From assembly GCA_016287765.1 (NCBI GenBank), contig JAEEWS010000029.1, forward strand, positions 1-33,620: a stretch of 33,620 bases of DNA, in the 5' to 3' direction. A model generated the notes under the pieces. That model saw only the letters and a program-made list of their open reading frames with translations. It made no database searches and was not told the DNA's origin. Every line of letters begins with the position of its first letter. The stretch's first letter is position 1. Position numbers and translations under genes: made by a program. This stretch comes from Lachnospiraceae bacterium (GTDB lineage Bacteria; Bacillota_A; Clostridia; Lachnospirales; Lachnospiraceae). This document shows positions 7,539-17,283 of this stretch, in pieces.

Positions 7539-9125
7539 TCATTTTCCGAATGATTTAACAACCGCTTCGTACTTAGCGATCTCCTCTTTTGAAAGAACGT
7601 TGTAGCCTGTGGGTCCGAAGTAGGAAAGCATTGCTTCCGCATGGTAGTAGTTTGCCTGCTCCGTTGCCTCAAGAACGTAATCCGCTGCCTTGGCTGTTCC
7701 GTTGTCCACAAGATCGTGGATACCGATGTTATTGAAGTACTGATCGCAGAAATTCCAGTAACCTGCGATGGAGTACCAGCCGTAAGGAACAGGACGTGTC
7801 ACACTTGCGAAATAATCATCCCAATACTGCTTATGATCCGCATCCTGAGGGAAAAGGCTCTTGTAGCCTGCCCAGACTTCTTCGTTCAGATTGATGGGCA
7901 TGGGCATTGAAGAATTCTTAAGAGCCACGCCTGAAGCATTTGTGTACTCGGGATTCTTGTAGATCTCAAGCCTTGTCTTCCAGCCGTCCACTCCCCATCC
8001 CATGAACTTGAGGAGAAGATATGCCTCATAGGGATGCTTGCAGGAAGTGGAAACGCCGCCCATGTACATGTTAGTGATAACATTGTGCTCTTTTTCGTCC
8101 ACAACATTGGGTGTTACGTAGGGAATGATGTCAAGTCCGTACTGATCCTGGTAGCCCTCTACGCCCCAAAGGTTCTGGTAGGTCCAGAATGCTTCGGAGA
8201 AAACGGCAACATGACCTGTTGCACCAAACCATGTACTCCAGTCTCCGGACCAGTCTTCCATTGCCTGTGAATCCTGCTGTGGAGCAACGTAACCGCCCAG
8301 TTTCAGATCGGAAAACTGCTGCTCGCCGATAGCCCAGTATTGAAGATCAAAGTCATTTCCGTCAAAACCGAACTCTCCCTTGATAGCACGCTCTGCATTT
8401 GTGCAGGCAGCAATTCCGTAAAGAGAGTCAAGTCTGTTGTAATAGCCGAGGCCGTAATACTTCATTCCCGTACGGTCATCCACTGTGGCCTTTTTGATGA
8501 GATCGATCATCTCGGCCCATGTCCAGTCGGTTCTGGGCATCTGAAGGTTCAGCTTTTCGATAACGTTTCTGTCGATGAAGACAGCGCTGGGCCAAACCAT
8601 CATGGGAACAGCAAATCTTGCCTTTGTATCAAAGCATCCTATACCGTATTCCTTGATAGTGGGGAAAAGATTGTTGTTCTCGGGATCTGCGTCAAAGTAC
8701 TCGCTGATGTCCAGCCAGTACTGGTTGGCAAGAGCCGTGTCCGAGTCGGTCCCCTCAAATACGTCAGGGAAGTTTCCGGCGGAAGCCGCTGCTGAGAGGT
8801 CTGTGCTCATGTCCTCGATCAGGCGGCATTCAACCGTGATGTTGGGGTACTTTGCCATGAAAGCATCAGCCATAAGCGATGCCGTGGTCTCATCCTCATA
8901 GTGCCAGAAGGTGAGGGTGATCTTTTCTTTGGTAACCTCCCTGCCCGCGATCTCTCCGATGCCGTTTGTGGCATTGATGACAGCATCATTGATGCTGATC
9001 TCGGTGTTAACATTGGGAGTTTTCGCATTACCGTTTTCGCTGTCCGTTTCAGCCTTTTTTCCGCAGCCTGCGGCGCTTACAAGCATAGCTGCCGCAAGTG
9101 CAAGTGCAAGAATTCTTCTCTTCAT
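7539..9125 (-). CDS. Sugar ABC transporter substrate-binding lipoprotein
   Basis: Extracellular solute-binding protein of the CUT1 (carbohydrate uptake 1) type, tethered to the outer face of the membrane. The signal peptide MKRRILALALAAAMLVSAAGC has its lipobox Cys at 21, then a Ser/Asn-rich linker. The mature region starts with the usual ITLTFWHYEDE strand, and FPDVFEGTDSDTALANQYWLDISEYF and DRTGMKYYGLGYYN fit the fold. It is 528 residues long, larger than the ~430 of MalE-type proteins and nearer the oligosaccharide binders. A strong ribosome site (AAAGGAGGAG) precedes the ATG. It follows the two permeases at 9198-11184 with a 72-base gap that contains a small hairpin, so this binding protein probably serves that permease pair. 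Confidence 0.85.
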   Translation of the reverse strand: MKRRILALALAAAMLVSAAGCGKKAETDSENGNAKTPNVNTEISINDAVINATNGIGEIAGREVTKEKITLTFWHYEDETTASLMADAFMAKYPNITVECRLIEDMSTDLSAAASAGNFPDVFEGTDSDTALANQYWLDISEYFDADPENNNLFPTIKEYGIGCFDTKARFAVPMMVWPSAVFIDRNVIEKLNLQMPRTDWTWAEMIDLIKKATVDDRTGMKYYGLGYYNRLDSLYGIAACTNAERAIKGEFGFDGNDFDLQYWAIGEQQFSDLKLGGYVAPQQDSQAMEDWSGDWSTWFGATGHVAVFSEAFWTYQNLWGVEGYQDQYGLDIIPYVTPNVVDEKEHNVITNMYMGGVSTSCKHPYEAYLLLKFMGWGVDGWKTRLEIYKNPEYTNASGVALKNSSMPMPINLNEEVWAGYKSLFPQDADHKQYWDDYFASVTRPVPYGWYSIAGYWNFCDQYFNNIGIHDLVDNGTAKAADYVLEATEQANYYHAEAMLSYFGPTGYNVLSKEEIAKYEAVVKSFGK

Positions 9126-9167
9126 GTCTCCTCCTTTTATTATTTTAAGACAGAGTTTTATTTTCCA

Positions 9168-9184
9168 AACCGCCTTTCGCGGTT
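9168..9184 (-). promoter_or_regulatory. Small hairpin upstream of the binding-protein gene
   Basis: A 6-bp stem (AACCGC / GCGGTT, 5-base loop) lies in the 72-base gap between the permease gene and the binding-protein gene. No U-tract follows. Such hairpins often protect the binding-protein mRNA end so that it accumulates over the permeases. The stem is short, so this is weak. Confidence 0.3.
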
Positions 9185-9197
9185 AAGGATCGTGTTA

Positions 9198-10205
9198 TCA
9201 TTCGCCCGTGATACCGGTACGGTCTATGCTTTCCACAAATTGTTTCTGAAGGATCAGATACATTACAAACAGCGGAAGTATGCTCAGTGCCGTAGCTGCC
9301 ATTCTCACGGATTCGTTCAGGTTCGTGGCAGTATCGCCAACAGAAGCCCTGGTGTTAAATGAGGTGTCAAAGTTTTTAAGCTGGATAACCAGATTGGTCC
9401 ATATACTCTTTGTGGAAAGTCCCCGCACATACATTTCCGTTAAATAGGACTCGTTCCAGTACCATACAAAGGAAAACAATATCACAGTCACTATGGCCGG
9501 AATTGCCGACGGAACAGCTATCCTGAAGAAAGCCCGGATGTGGCCTGCTCCGTCGATAGCCGCTGCCTCCATCAGTACCTTCGGAACCTGTTTAAAAAAC
9601 TGGTAGAAGATCAGGATGAAGATCGGCGCATTCAGGCCGTTACCAAATAATGCCGGGAGCACAAATGTGAGTATCGTACCGAGTATTCCCATCTTATTGT
9701 ATAAAACGTAGGTGGGGATCATGGTCACCTGACTGGGAAGTATGTAGGAAAACAGCAGAACGGCCATCATGATCTTTTTACCTTTAAAATCATATCTGGC
9801 AAAGCCGTATCCGACCATCATGCAGATCAGGACATTGAATATGGTGGGGAGCAGTGCGATCACCACGCCTTTCTCAAAGGAAGGCCAGAAATCCATCGCT
9901 TTTCCCGCGTCAATGTAATTCTGAAGGTACAGGCTGCCGGGTATCCATTTGACCGAGGCGTCCAAAAGATCGTCCCTGTTCATAAGGGAGTTCGAAAACA
10001 TGTACAGCATCGGATAAAGGTACACAAACCCTATGCAGATCAGAAGGCCGTAGACCGTGATCTTTTTGCCGATACCGTCTTTTTCTCTGGTCCCGAACAC
10101 AAATCGATGGATCTTTTCCTTCGTAAAGCGTGATCTAACGATCTCCGCCGGTTTCGTAAGTTTTGAATCTGCCCGAGATGAGGCCCCGTTCGCGCTTTGC
10201 TGCAT
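9198..10205 (-). CDS. Sugar ABC transporter permease, MalG type
   Basis: Inner-membrane permease of a CUT1 importer. It has six predicted membrane spans and, in the cytoplasmic loop, the EAA motif that docks the ATPase (EAAAIDGAGHIRAFFRIAVP). The long ~45-residue cytoplasmic N-terminal extension is rich in Lys, Arg and Ser. The ATG at 10205 has a clear AAAGGAGGAACAGG ribosome site that lies inside the end of the preceding permease gene, giving an unusually long 71-base overlap. No ATPase gene is in the window, which is usual for Firmicutes CUT1 systems that share MsmK. Confidence 0.88.
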   Translation of the reverse strand: MQQSANGASSRADSKLTKPAEIVRSRFTKEKIHRFVFGTREKDGIGKKITVYGLLICIGFVYLYPMLYMFSNSLMNRDDLLDASVKWIPGSLYLQNYIDAGKAMDFWPSFEKGVVIALLPTIFNVLICMMVGYGFARYDFKGKKIMMAVLLFSYILPSQVTMIPTYVLYNKMGILGTILTFVLPALFGNGLNAPIFILIFYQFFKQVPKVLMEAAAIDGAGHIRAFFRIAVPSAIPAIVTVILFSFVWYWNESYLTEMYVRGLSTKSIWTNLVIQLKNFDTSFNTRASVGDTATNLNESVRMAATALSILPLFVMYLILQKQFVESIDRTGITGE

Positions 10206-11184
10206 TTCTCCTGTTCCTCCTTTCTATCTTTTTGTGATTGAGTTCTTCTTTTCTGAGTGCCTTCCTGCGTTTTATAACCAGTCTGTCATAGGCATCCTTT
10301 TTGGAGCCCAGAAGCAGGAAGAACAAAGCAACCACCATTGTGACGATCAGCGCATACATCCATGCCATGGCGGAAGCGTAACCGTAGCCTTTTTCCTTTG
10401 TTCCCGAGAACATGGCACTTTCTATCATGTTGATCAGCCGGTTCTGCTCATTACCCGACAGAAAGATGACTGTATAGACTGCGTTCAGCAGGATCATGGG
10501 TTTGATGGTGGGAAGTGTGATCTTCCAGAAGCATTCCCAGCCCGATCCTCCGTCGATTTTCGCTGCCTCATAAAGTGCCGGATCCACCTTCTGCAGTGCG
10601 GAAAGGAAGATCAGTATCTGCACTCCCGAGTACCAGAGTATCATGATCATGTTTGAAAAGATGTCTCCCACTCCCTCAGCCACGGACATGGGAAGAAAAG
10701 TTCCGAAAGCCGAGATTATGGTCTGGACATTCATTGCAGGTATGGTGGACGCACCTTCGCTCACAAGCATATTCATTACGGGCCCGCTGACTATGATCAC
10801 CGGCAGGAAGAAGATCAGCCTGAAGAAGCCTCTCATCTTAAGATTCCCGTTCAGCATGATGGCGATGATCAGTGCAAAGACTACGATTATCGGGACTTCA
10901 ACTATGGTCTGCCATATGTAGGTCACAAGTCCCTGAGGGAATTCGGCATTTTCCAGCCATATCTGCGTAAAGTTTCCGGTACCCACCCAGATGAAATTGG
11001 TCTTGATGGGTGTGATCCTGATGTTGTACCAGATATAGCGGAAGGATTGTCCCAGCGGATACAGAAGGAAAAGCGCCACTCCGATGAGCCAGGGTGCCAC
11101 AAAGACGTATCCCATCCGTGCTTCCCTTTTTTCAAGCTTGCCTGCTTTTATCTTAGGTTTTTTCTCCTTGGTCTTTTTTGTCAT
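10135..11184 (-). CDS. Sugar ABC transporter permease, MalF type
   Basis: Partner permease of the CUT1 importer. Six spans follow a Lys-rich N-terminus (MTKKTKEKKPKIKAGK), and the EAA loop reads YEAAKIDGGSGWECFWKITLP. A basic cytoplasmic tail of ~50 residues (RRKALRKEELNHKKIERRNRR) extends beyond the normal permease end, and the final 23 codons overlap the next gene in another frame. It starts 15 bases after the DUF5696 gene stops, with GGCGGAG as ribosome site. Together with the genes at 9198 and 7539 it forms transporter B of the locus. Confidence 0.88.
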   Translation of the reverse strand: MTKKTKEKKPKIKAGKLEKREARMGYVFVAPWLIGVALFLLYPLGQSFRYIWYNIRITPIKTNFIWVGTGNFTQIWLENAEFPQGLVTYIWQTIVEVPIIVVFALIIAIMLNGNLKMRGFFRLIFFLPVIIVSGPVMNMLVSEGASTIPAMNVQTIISAFGTFLPMSVAEGVGDIFSNMIMILWYSGVQILIFLSALQKVDPALYEAAKIDGGSGWECFWKITLPTIKPMILLNAVYTVIFLSGNEQNRLINMIESAMFSGTKEKGYGYASAMAWMYALIVTMVVALFFLLLGSKKDAYDRLVIKRRKALRKEELNHKKIERRNRRNAAKRERGLISGRFKTYETGGDR

Positions 11185-11199
11185 TTTGTTTCTCCGCCT

Positions 11200-13389
11200 T
11201 TACTGCAGCAATCTGTATGTCATGGATCCCAGGGTGATCCCGTCCAAAGAAGCCTCGTTTTCTCCGTAATTTATGTAGATCTTTACGCCGTTGTCGTATA
11301 TGACTCTGACAACATCACCGGATCTGTCGTGGGCTTTAATGCCTGCGCCTCTGACTTTGTCATTGATCTCTTTAAGCTCCTTCGAGTAGCTTTCGATCAT
11401 ATCCGAATAGGCGCTGTACTGCGAACTGTAAACATCATTGGAATTGGTGTGGATCAGTTCCGCAGAGCTTTCTTTTGTGATGTAGAATGAAGGATAGCAT
11501 CCCGTTTCCACAAGTTTCAGGAAGAATTCCCGTCTGTTTGCTTCAAAATTCACGTATTCCGAGTAAACCGGCATTACACCTTTTAAAACAATGGACAGGA
11601 AAGGAACAAATGAGTCCTCGATGATGTAGTTGGAACTGTAAAGAGGCATGTCCAAAAATGCCTTTGTGTAGCCCCACAGATAAGCTGCAGGTTCTTCCAT
11701 TACCAGATCCAGCTTTTCATCCGCGTTCTTGACAGCTTCCCTGTAGGCGCTGCCACACTGATAGCGGGTGTAATTGTTTCCGCTGTATGAGTAGGAGAAC
11801 AGGTTTGAAGTGATCCCCGCCACACACATCCCGTCTACACCCTTTGCTGCCATTTCTCCCGAAAGTTTGCTGAGATTTGCCGCACTCTTCTTGGGAGTAA
11901 GGAAGCAGAAGCTGTCATAGACATCCTTTCGTGTCTGTTCCTCATACTTACGTTTGTTAATACGCTTTATGGTGTTAAAAGTTGCATTGTGTTCATCGGG
12001 ATTAACCCTCAGAGCATCATTGTAGAGATAAAACTCTATTCCGAGATCCTTTGAATCTTTTACAAGTTTCGTAAGATCACCGGTACCGCCGATCCCTCCG
12101 TCAGCTTTGTATTTTGATACGGGGAAATCGTAAAGGCCTCCGTTCTGCCAGCCCTTGTACACCGTCAGGATGTCGGTAACATCACGTTCTTTAAGATCCT
12201 CAAAGATCTCTCTCACATCATCCGTTGTGGTCATTACGACGGGGCTTGTACCGATGACCCAGTTTTCACGGTCGCTTCCGAGAAAATCGATCCTTGTTTT
12301 GAAACCTTCGTCACTGACTTGCAGGTCACCTTTTTCCATCAGATAATCTTTGTAGGCATTTGCCATACCCGTGTAATTTGCCTTGTCTCCCGACAGGAAG
12401 ATGTAGCGTACCTGAAGATCCGAATGGGCTCTGTCACTCTCCGCAAGTTTCAATGAACCCGATGTGGAGTTATTTGATGTGGGCTGAGTATAGTACTTTC
12501 TTTCTGTGAACTTCGCGTAGGCTCTGTTGTAATTAACCATTACGCCGTTGGGCATACCCTCAATGGTCGCTCTCATGGCGCCGTCTTCAACTATTCCCAG
12601 GTAGGCTATGCCATCGTCCGTGTGTGCTATTCCGAACACGGGCGCTATGATCCGTTCCGGTGAATTGATGATACGGTATCTGTCCCAAAGAAGGGACTCA
12701 ACTTTGTTGTCCTCAAAGCCCACATCATTTCCGTAGATCATTGCAGAGTAACCGGACTTGTATCTTCCTTCCTTGTCATTAAGGTAGATCAATGCCCCGT
12801 TTCCGTCGGGAATAAAGATGTACCCCTCTTTTGTATCCATATAGGAATTACCCATGTAGGGATACAAAGAAATAGTTCCGATCTTGTAGGCATCTCCGTC
12901 CTCACGTATGGATTCATCAGGCACCCTGACTGTAAGTCCCTTGTCCGTAAGCTCAACTTCAAGTGTCATTCCCAGCTTGTAGACCGTCCAGTATAAGTCG
13001 GCTTTGAATCCGTTTTTTGTACGTGTAACCTTCTTGGTCACCCTGTCATTAAAGGTGTTTGCCTGTTTGCTGTCATCATTTCCGGTGATCATGGTGAGCA
13101 CAACCGCCGAATTCATCGCTCCGTACCAGGTCTTGTTGCTTTCACCGTCGTCGTAAGTGATGAATGATTCCATCGTTGCACCGGTCTTATTGTCTTCTAT
13201 TATGAGAGACAGTGTCTCTTCATCCACATAAAGGGTGTAGTCTTCATTTGCCGCAGCGTTCCTGTGCCCGTTAAGTTCCTGCTGAGCTGCTTTCGCTACA
13301 ACTCCCGAACCTGCGGTATCGGAAAAAGTCGCAGTCATCAATGCCAATATGAGCACCAGTGAGGCTGTTTTTAAAATTTTACCTGTCAA
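11200..13389 (-). CDS. DUF5696 exported protein, putative glycosidase-like
   Basis: A secreted or surface protein of about 729 residues that I place in the DUF5696 family, whose function is not known to me. The N-terminus has a signal-peptide segment (KILKTASLVLILALMTATFS). About 40-330 looks beta-rich, like the sugar-binding beta-sandwich found before many glycosidase barrels. From about 365 on, repeating beta-strand/helix patterns (VTDILTVYKGWQNGG, LGIEFYLYNDALRV, GVDGMCVAGITSN, KLDLVMEEPAAYLWGY) suggest a TIM barrel, so a glycoside-hydrolase-like role is inferred. No catalytic pair can be assigned. No ATG is available. The TTG at 13389 is chosen because AGAGGTGG lies 9 bases upstream; it overlaps the preceding gene's end by 11 bases. 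Confidence 0.65.
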   Translation of the reverse strand: MTGKILKTASLVLILALMTATFSDTAGSGVVAKAAQQELNGHRNAAANEDYTLYVDEETLSLIIEDNKTGATMESFITYDDGESNKTWYGAMNSAVVLTMITGNDDSKQANTFNDRVTKKVTRTKNGFKADLYWTVYKLGMTLEVELTDKGLTVRVPDESIREDGDAYKIGTISLYPYMGNSYMDTKEGYIFIPDGNGALIYLNDKEGRYKSGYSAMIYGNDVGFEDNKVESLLWDRYRIINSPERIIAPVFGIAHTDDGIAYLGIVEDGAMRATIEGMPNGVMVNYNRAYAKFTERKYYTQPTSNNSTSGSLKLAESDRAHSDLQVRYIFLSGDKANYTGMANAYKDYLMEKGDLQVSDEGFKTRIDFLGSDRENWVIGTSPVVMTTTDDVREIFEDLKERDVTDILTVYKGWQNGGLYDFPVSKYKADGGIGGTGDLTKLVKDSKDLGIEFYLYNDALRVNPDEHNATFNTIKRINKRKYEEQTRKDVYDSFCFLTPKKSAANLSKLSGEMAAKGVDGMCVAGITSNLFSYSYSGNNYTRYQCGSAYREAVKNADEKLDLVMEEPAAYLWGYTKAFLDMPLYSSNYIIEDSFVPFLSIVLKGVMPVYSEYVNFEANRREFFLKLVETGCYPSFYITKESSAELIHTNSNDVYSSQYSAYSDMIESYSKELKEINDKVRGAGIKAHDRSGDVVRVIYDNGVKIYINYGENEASLDGITLGSMTYRLLQ

Positions 13390-15427
13390 ACCTGTACACC
13401 ACCTCTCTCGGTATCTGCTGTACAAAATCGATAACCTGTGCCCAAAGGACGTAGATTATAAATACAAGCAGGCATACAATGAGTATCGTAAAAGCGGTAA
13501 GACCTATGATCTTTACCGTCTCCTTCACCGTGTAATCGTTTATCTCCTTGATGGAAATAAACACGAGTACCGCGATCCAGCAGAACATGAAGATATGTCC
13601 GAAGGAAACGAAGAATTCTTCATTTTTTGTTACGCAATGTGACAGGAGAAAGATCACCGGTGTGAACACTATGTAGGGTCCAAAGCTGTAGATCAGGCTG
13701 CAGTAGATCTCTTTAAGCTTTCCTTCGCCGTCGTTAATGGTGCACATGAGATAGTTGCACACCACCACCAGAAGCAATGCCAGAAGGATCATTCCGATGT
13801 CCGAGATCACATCAAAGCTTCCCTCTCTCACCGTCTTAAGCAGGAATCCGCAGAAGTACTTGTTGATGATGTAAAAAAGGATCATTACGGAAAGAAGGAT
13901 GTTGGCGCTAAGAACCGATACCGCTCCCCTTCTCTTCACTCCGTAGCATGCTTCAATGGGATGCCTCATATAGTAGAACATGTATCCTGTCTGTTTTATC
14001 AGCCTTTTTTCTCCAATAGCCGCCAGCACTGCCCTTGGACCTTTCAAAAAGTCGTACTTTTTGTCAAGGAATCCTATTGTCCGGATACCGACGGCCAATG
14101 CAATGATCACAATGGCAATAGCAGTCAGATGATGTTTAAGCCAGGCATTTCTGATCTCCCAGAAAGCATCCGAGTACCCTTCAAGATCTCTTGACAGCCT
14201 TGCATATTTCAAAGCTCCTTCATAGTCGCCTTCTTTATAAAGGGCTTTTCCCATTGCCATATTGGCGTAATCAAAAAGATTGTTCATCTCCAGGACCCTT
14301 GAAAGAGGCTCCTTGGATTCCGTGTACCGGCCTTTTGAAAAGAACTTCAGTGCTTCATGCAGATTGTTAACAAATTCCGTTGTTTCATAGATCTGTATCT
14401 GAGCCTTATCGGAGTCAAGGACATAGATCTTGTCATCTTTTCCGATCTGAATAGCTTCTACCTTGGTCGAAAGCCCGATCCTGTTGTCTCCGTCATCCGC
14501 TCCTCCGAATACAAAGAGCAGGTTGCCTTCGTTGTTGTATTCATAGATAAAGCCTTTTTGAGAGACTACGAAAACATTGTCATGATTTCCCACAGCAACC
14601 GCCGCAGGAAGATCCTCGTAGGAATCGGGATCTATCATATTGACTCCGGCGATGTTAAGACGTTTCAGAGACTCGTTTTTCTCTCCTCTTGTAACCGTAT
14701 AGATTATGCCTTTTTCATCGATCGCCATATTATCGGGTGTGGCAGGGATGTTGCTCTGCATCTTTGCTCTCTGTGCGTCGGTGAGTACTGCCCTCCATAT
14801 GATCCTCCAGATAGATGTATCAGTGCTGTTGGTTCCGAAATAACCGAGAAATGTTCCGTCTTCCACAGGGCTGATCTCAACGATGCCGTTGGTGTTGGAT
14901 TCACAGATCACATAGAGTGTTCCGGAAGAATTGACAACGATCTTTAAGGGCTTAAAATCCTGACCCTCGCCGTACATTGCTTCCGTAGGCTTGTTGTATT
15001 GTTTTATCACTTTTCCGTCAGCTCCGAAGACCCAGACAGCCTTTGCGTCCCTGTCTGCCACATAGCAGGTCCTGTCGGGAGTTACGTACATCCCTCTGGG
15101 GCTTTTAAGCACGTCCTCTCCGAAAGTCATCACAAGCTCGTGATCCTTGTCGGAGACCACCACCCTTTTGTTTCCGCTGTCCAGAATGTACATACTTCCG
15201 TCTTCCATCAGGGTAAAGTCAGTTGGTCCGGAAAGATTTTCATTTCCTATTTTTGTGATCGTAGCATAAGGAAGATAGGCAGTCTGTGTTGCCACAACAG
15301 ATCCGTAACCGTCTACGGTATAGGTCTTGTACGGTGCATCCGCCAATGCTCCGGTTCCCTTACTGATCATCGCGATCAGGATCGCTGTGATCAATATAAA
15401 AGGAATCTTCAATAATATCTTTTTCAT
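13379..15427 (-). CDS. NHL-propeller / TPR / Yip1-type membrane protein
   Basis: A 682-residue polytopic membrane protein of unknown function. An N-terminal signal or anchor (about 7-29) precedes six or so NHL-like propeller repeats (about 50-350; motifs such as GPTDFTLMEDGSMYILDSGNKRV, SPRGMYVTPDRTCYVADRDAKAV, KIYVLDSDKAQIQIY). A TPR-like pair of helices (about 355-430; FFSKGRYTESKEPLSRVLEMNN, ALYKEGDYEGALKYARLS) and a membrane span (about 437-455) follow. A loop (MRHPIEACYGVKRRG) and five spans typical of Yip1 family proteins (about 480-670) complete it. The propeller and TPR should lie outside the cell. It sits between two importers and next to DUF5696, so a role as scaffold or sensor linking glycan binding to transport is inferred. 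GAGGAG precedes the ATG. Confidence 0.72.
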   Translation of the reverse strand: MKKILLKIPFILITAILIAMISKGTGALADAPYKTYTVDGYGSVVATQTAYLPYATITKIGNENLSGPTDFTLMEDGSMYILDSGNKRVVVSDKDHELVMTFGEDVLKSPRGMYVTPDRTCYVADRDAKAVWVFGADGKVIKQYNKPTEAMYGEGQDFKPLKIVVNSSGTLYVICESNTNGIVEISPVEDGTFLGYFGTNSTDTSIWRIIWRAVLTDAQRAKMQSNIPATPDNMAIDEKGIIYTVTRGEKNESLKRLNIAGVNMIDPDSYEDLPAAVAVGNHDNVFVVSQKGFIYEYNNEGNLLFVFGGADDGDNRIGLSTKVEAIQIGKDDKIYVLDSDKAQIQIYETTEFVNNLHEALKFFSKGRYTESKEPLSRVLEMNNLFDYANMAMGKALYKEGDYEGALKYARLSRDLEGYSDAFWEIRNAWLKHHLTAIAIVIIALAVGIRTIGFLDKKYDFLKGPRAVLAAIGEKRLIKQTGYMFYYMRHPIEACYGVKRRGAVSVLSANILLSVMILFYIINKYFCGFLLKTVREGSFDVISDIGMILLALLLVVVCNYLMCTINDGEGKLKEIYCSLIYSFGPYIVFTPVIFLLSHCVTKNEEFFVSFGHIFMFCWIAVLVFISIKEINDYTVKETVKIIGLTAFTILIVCLLVFIIYVLWAQVIDFVQQIPREVVYRFDR

Positions 15428-15450
15428 ACCGTCTCCTCTTCAGTAACTCA

Positions 15451-16329
15451 TCATTTGATACCGGAATAAGCCATAGTGTTCATTACCTGTCGCTGCAGGA
15501 TGCAGAACAGTATCAGGTTCGGCAAAAACATGATGAGGGAAGCCGCAGCGGACACTCCCTGCCCGGCTACGGTGTTGGATGTGGAAGCACTTGCCAGTGT
15601 GTTCATATAAAATGCCAGGCTCTTAAGTGACTCATCGTTTATGTAATAATTGGATGCCTCAATGTTGGTCCACACCTGTTGAAACACCAGGATAGCAGCG
15701 GTGGCGATGGCGGGTCTGATCAGGGGAAGGATGACCTTAAGGTAAATGGTCCATTCCTTTGCCCCATCCATATAGGCAGCTTCGATCAAGGAATCGGGCA
15801 CCTGATCCACAAACTGTTTTATAAGGAACAGTCCCACAGGTAATGCCATAAGCGGCAGGATCTGTGCCGGGAAAGTGTCCACAAGCCCTATCTTATTAAC
15901 CACCAGATATCTGGGGATCATTACAGCGCAGGACACAAACATGAGAGCGATCTGATTAATCCTCATGAGTGTGAGCCTGCCTTTGTAATGAAGTTTAGAA
16001 AGGGAGTAGGCTGCCATTGTCGAAATGAAAAGTGATCCGAAAACAACAGCCGCTGTTATGAAAATGCTGTTAAAGACATATTTGCTTATGGGGATCCCAG
16101 CGGATCTTGACGCTTTCATCAGTTTTCTGAAATTGTCCAGCGTCGGATGAGTCGTAATGAACTTGGGCGGGAATGCGAACAGTTCCTCCATGGGTTTAAA
16201 GGCATGGAAGAAAATAAATATGATGGGGATCGCCGTGACTATCACCAGCGGAAGTATCAGGATTATTATCTTTATCTGGCTTTTTTCAAATCCCGAAGGA
16301 TTCATTTTATGTCCCTTGTAAGCAGCCAT
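15451..16329 (-). CDS. Sugar ABC transporter permease, MalG type (transporter A)
   Basis: Inner-membrane CUT1 permease with six spans and the EAA loop IEAAYMDGAKEWTIYLKVILP. It is 292 residues, the normal length for MalG homologues. The ribosome site is AAAGGAG eight bases before the ATG. It starts 16 bases after the partner permease ends and is followed after 23 bases by the NHL-Yip1 gene, so all are in one transcript. The binding protein at 17284 is the natural partner. Confidence 0.88.
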   Translation of the reverse strand: MAAYKGHKMNPSGFEKSQIKIIILILPLVIVTAIPIIFIFFHAFKPMEELFAFPPKFITTHPTLDNFRKLMKASRSAGIPISKYVFNSIFITAAVVFGSLFISTMAAYSLSKLHYKGRLTLMRINQIALMFVSCAVMIPRYLVVNKIGLVDTFPAQILPLMALPVGLFLIKQFVDQVPDSLIEAAYMDGAKEWTIYLKVILPLIRPAIATAAILVFQQVWTNIEASNYYINDESLKSLAFYMNTLASASTSNTVAGQGVSAAASLIMFLPNLILFCILQRQVMNTMAYSGIK

Positions 16330-16345
16330 ACCTGCATCTCCTTTC

Positions 16346-17281
16346 TCAATCCTTTTCTCCGAACAGTTTGTTCGAAAGACCCGAGAAGATCTGTACGATC
16401 AAAAGCAGTACAACCGAAACTGCTGCCGCGTACCCCATCTCGTATCTGATAAATCCGTAATCTTCAACATGGTTTACAATGAGCTGTGCGGCGTATCCCG
16501 GCGTGGGATTTCCCGCAAGCAATGTGGAGATCATACCGTTCTGGAATGCTCCCACGATCTGCATGACAGCCGCAAAGAGCATCTGAGGTTTCATGCTGGG
16601 GATCGTGATGTAGATCATTTCCTGAAAACGGTTTTTGACTCCGTCTATGGCCGCCGCTTCATAAAGCGATCCGTCCACATTCAAAAGTCCGGCCAGTATG
16701 GAGAGGAAGCCCACGCCCATGCTCGACCAGAGTCCGATGATGATGACGATAGGCAGCAGGTAATTCGTGTTTACCAGCCAGATCACAGGTTCATTGATAG
16801 CCCCTATGCTCATGAGCCAGCTGTTAATGTAGCCTGTCTGATCTCCCGTGAAGAGGATCTTCCAGAGTACAGCCATGGCAACACCCGTTGTCATGCTGGG
16901 AGAATAGAGAATGAGAGCAAATACCGTTCTCAGTCCCCGAGGAAGATTTGCCAGAGCCCATGCCAGCAGAAAAGAGAGCACGTAACCTCCCACACCTACG
17001 ATCAGAGCGTATTTCACCGTATTCGGTATTACGAATTTCATGAAGGTGTCATCCGAAGTGATCAGATTGATGTAATTCAAAAATCCGACAAATTTCGGGA
17101 ACTGTATAGCGTTATAATTTGTAAACGACAGGATCACCGCCATGACCACCGGAGCCAAGATGAAGGTTGCAAAAAGCAATGCATAAGGCAGTACAAACAT
17201 GTACCCGGTGGGGTTGGAATGAAGCCTTCGCCCGACACTTAAACCTCTTTTAGTTTTTAAGGATGTTCTTTGTTCCGACAT
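16346..17281 (-). CDS. Sugar ABC transporter permease, MalF type (transporter A)
   Basis: CUT1 permease with six predicted spans and the EAA loop [22 protein letters not shown]. It starts with a short cytoplasmic basic N-terminus. The ATG at 17281 is only two bases after the stop of the large binding-protein gene, and its ribosome site (GGGAG) lies inside that gene, so translation is coupled. Length (311) is normal for the short MalF form. Confidence 0.88.
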   Translation of the reverse strand: MSEQRTSLKTKRGLSVGRRLHSNPTGYMFVLPYALLFATFILAPVVMAVILSFTNYNAIQFPKFVGFLNYINLITSDDTFMKFVIPNTVKYALIVGVGGYVLSFLLAWALANLPRGLRTVFALILYSPSMTTGVAMAVLWKILFTGDQTGYINSWLMSIGAINEPVIWLVNTNYLLPIVIIIGLWSSMGVGFLSILAGLLNVDGSLYEAAAIDGVKNRFQEMIYITIPSMKPQMLFAAVMQIVGAFQNGMISTLLAGNPTPGYAAQLIVNHVEDYGFIRYEMGYAAAVSVVLLLIVQIFSGLSNKLFGEKD

Positions 17282-17283
17282 TG

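Noticed and set aside
9168..9184. Terminator between the permease and binding-protein genes
   Set aside because: The stem has only six pairs and is followed by TGGAAAA, not a U-tract; kept only as a weak intercistronic hairpin.
13390..13425. Earlier TTG start for the DUF5696 gene
   Set aside because: The later TTG at 13389 has a better-placed AGAGGTGG ribosome site and puts the signal peptide at the very N-terminus.
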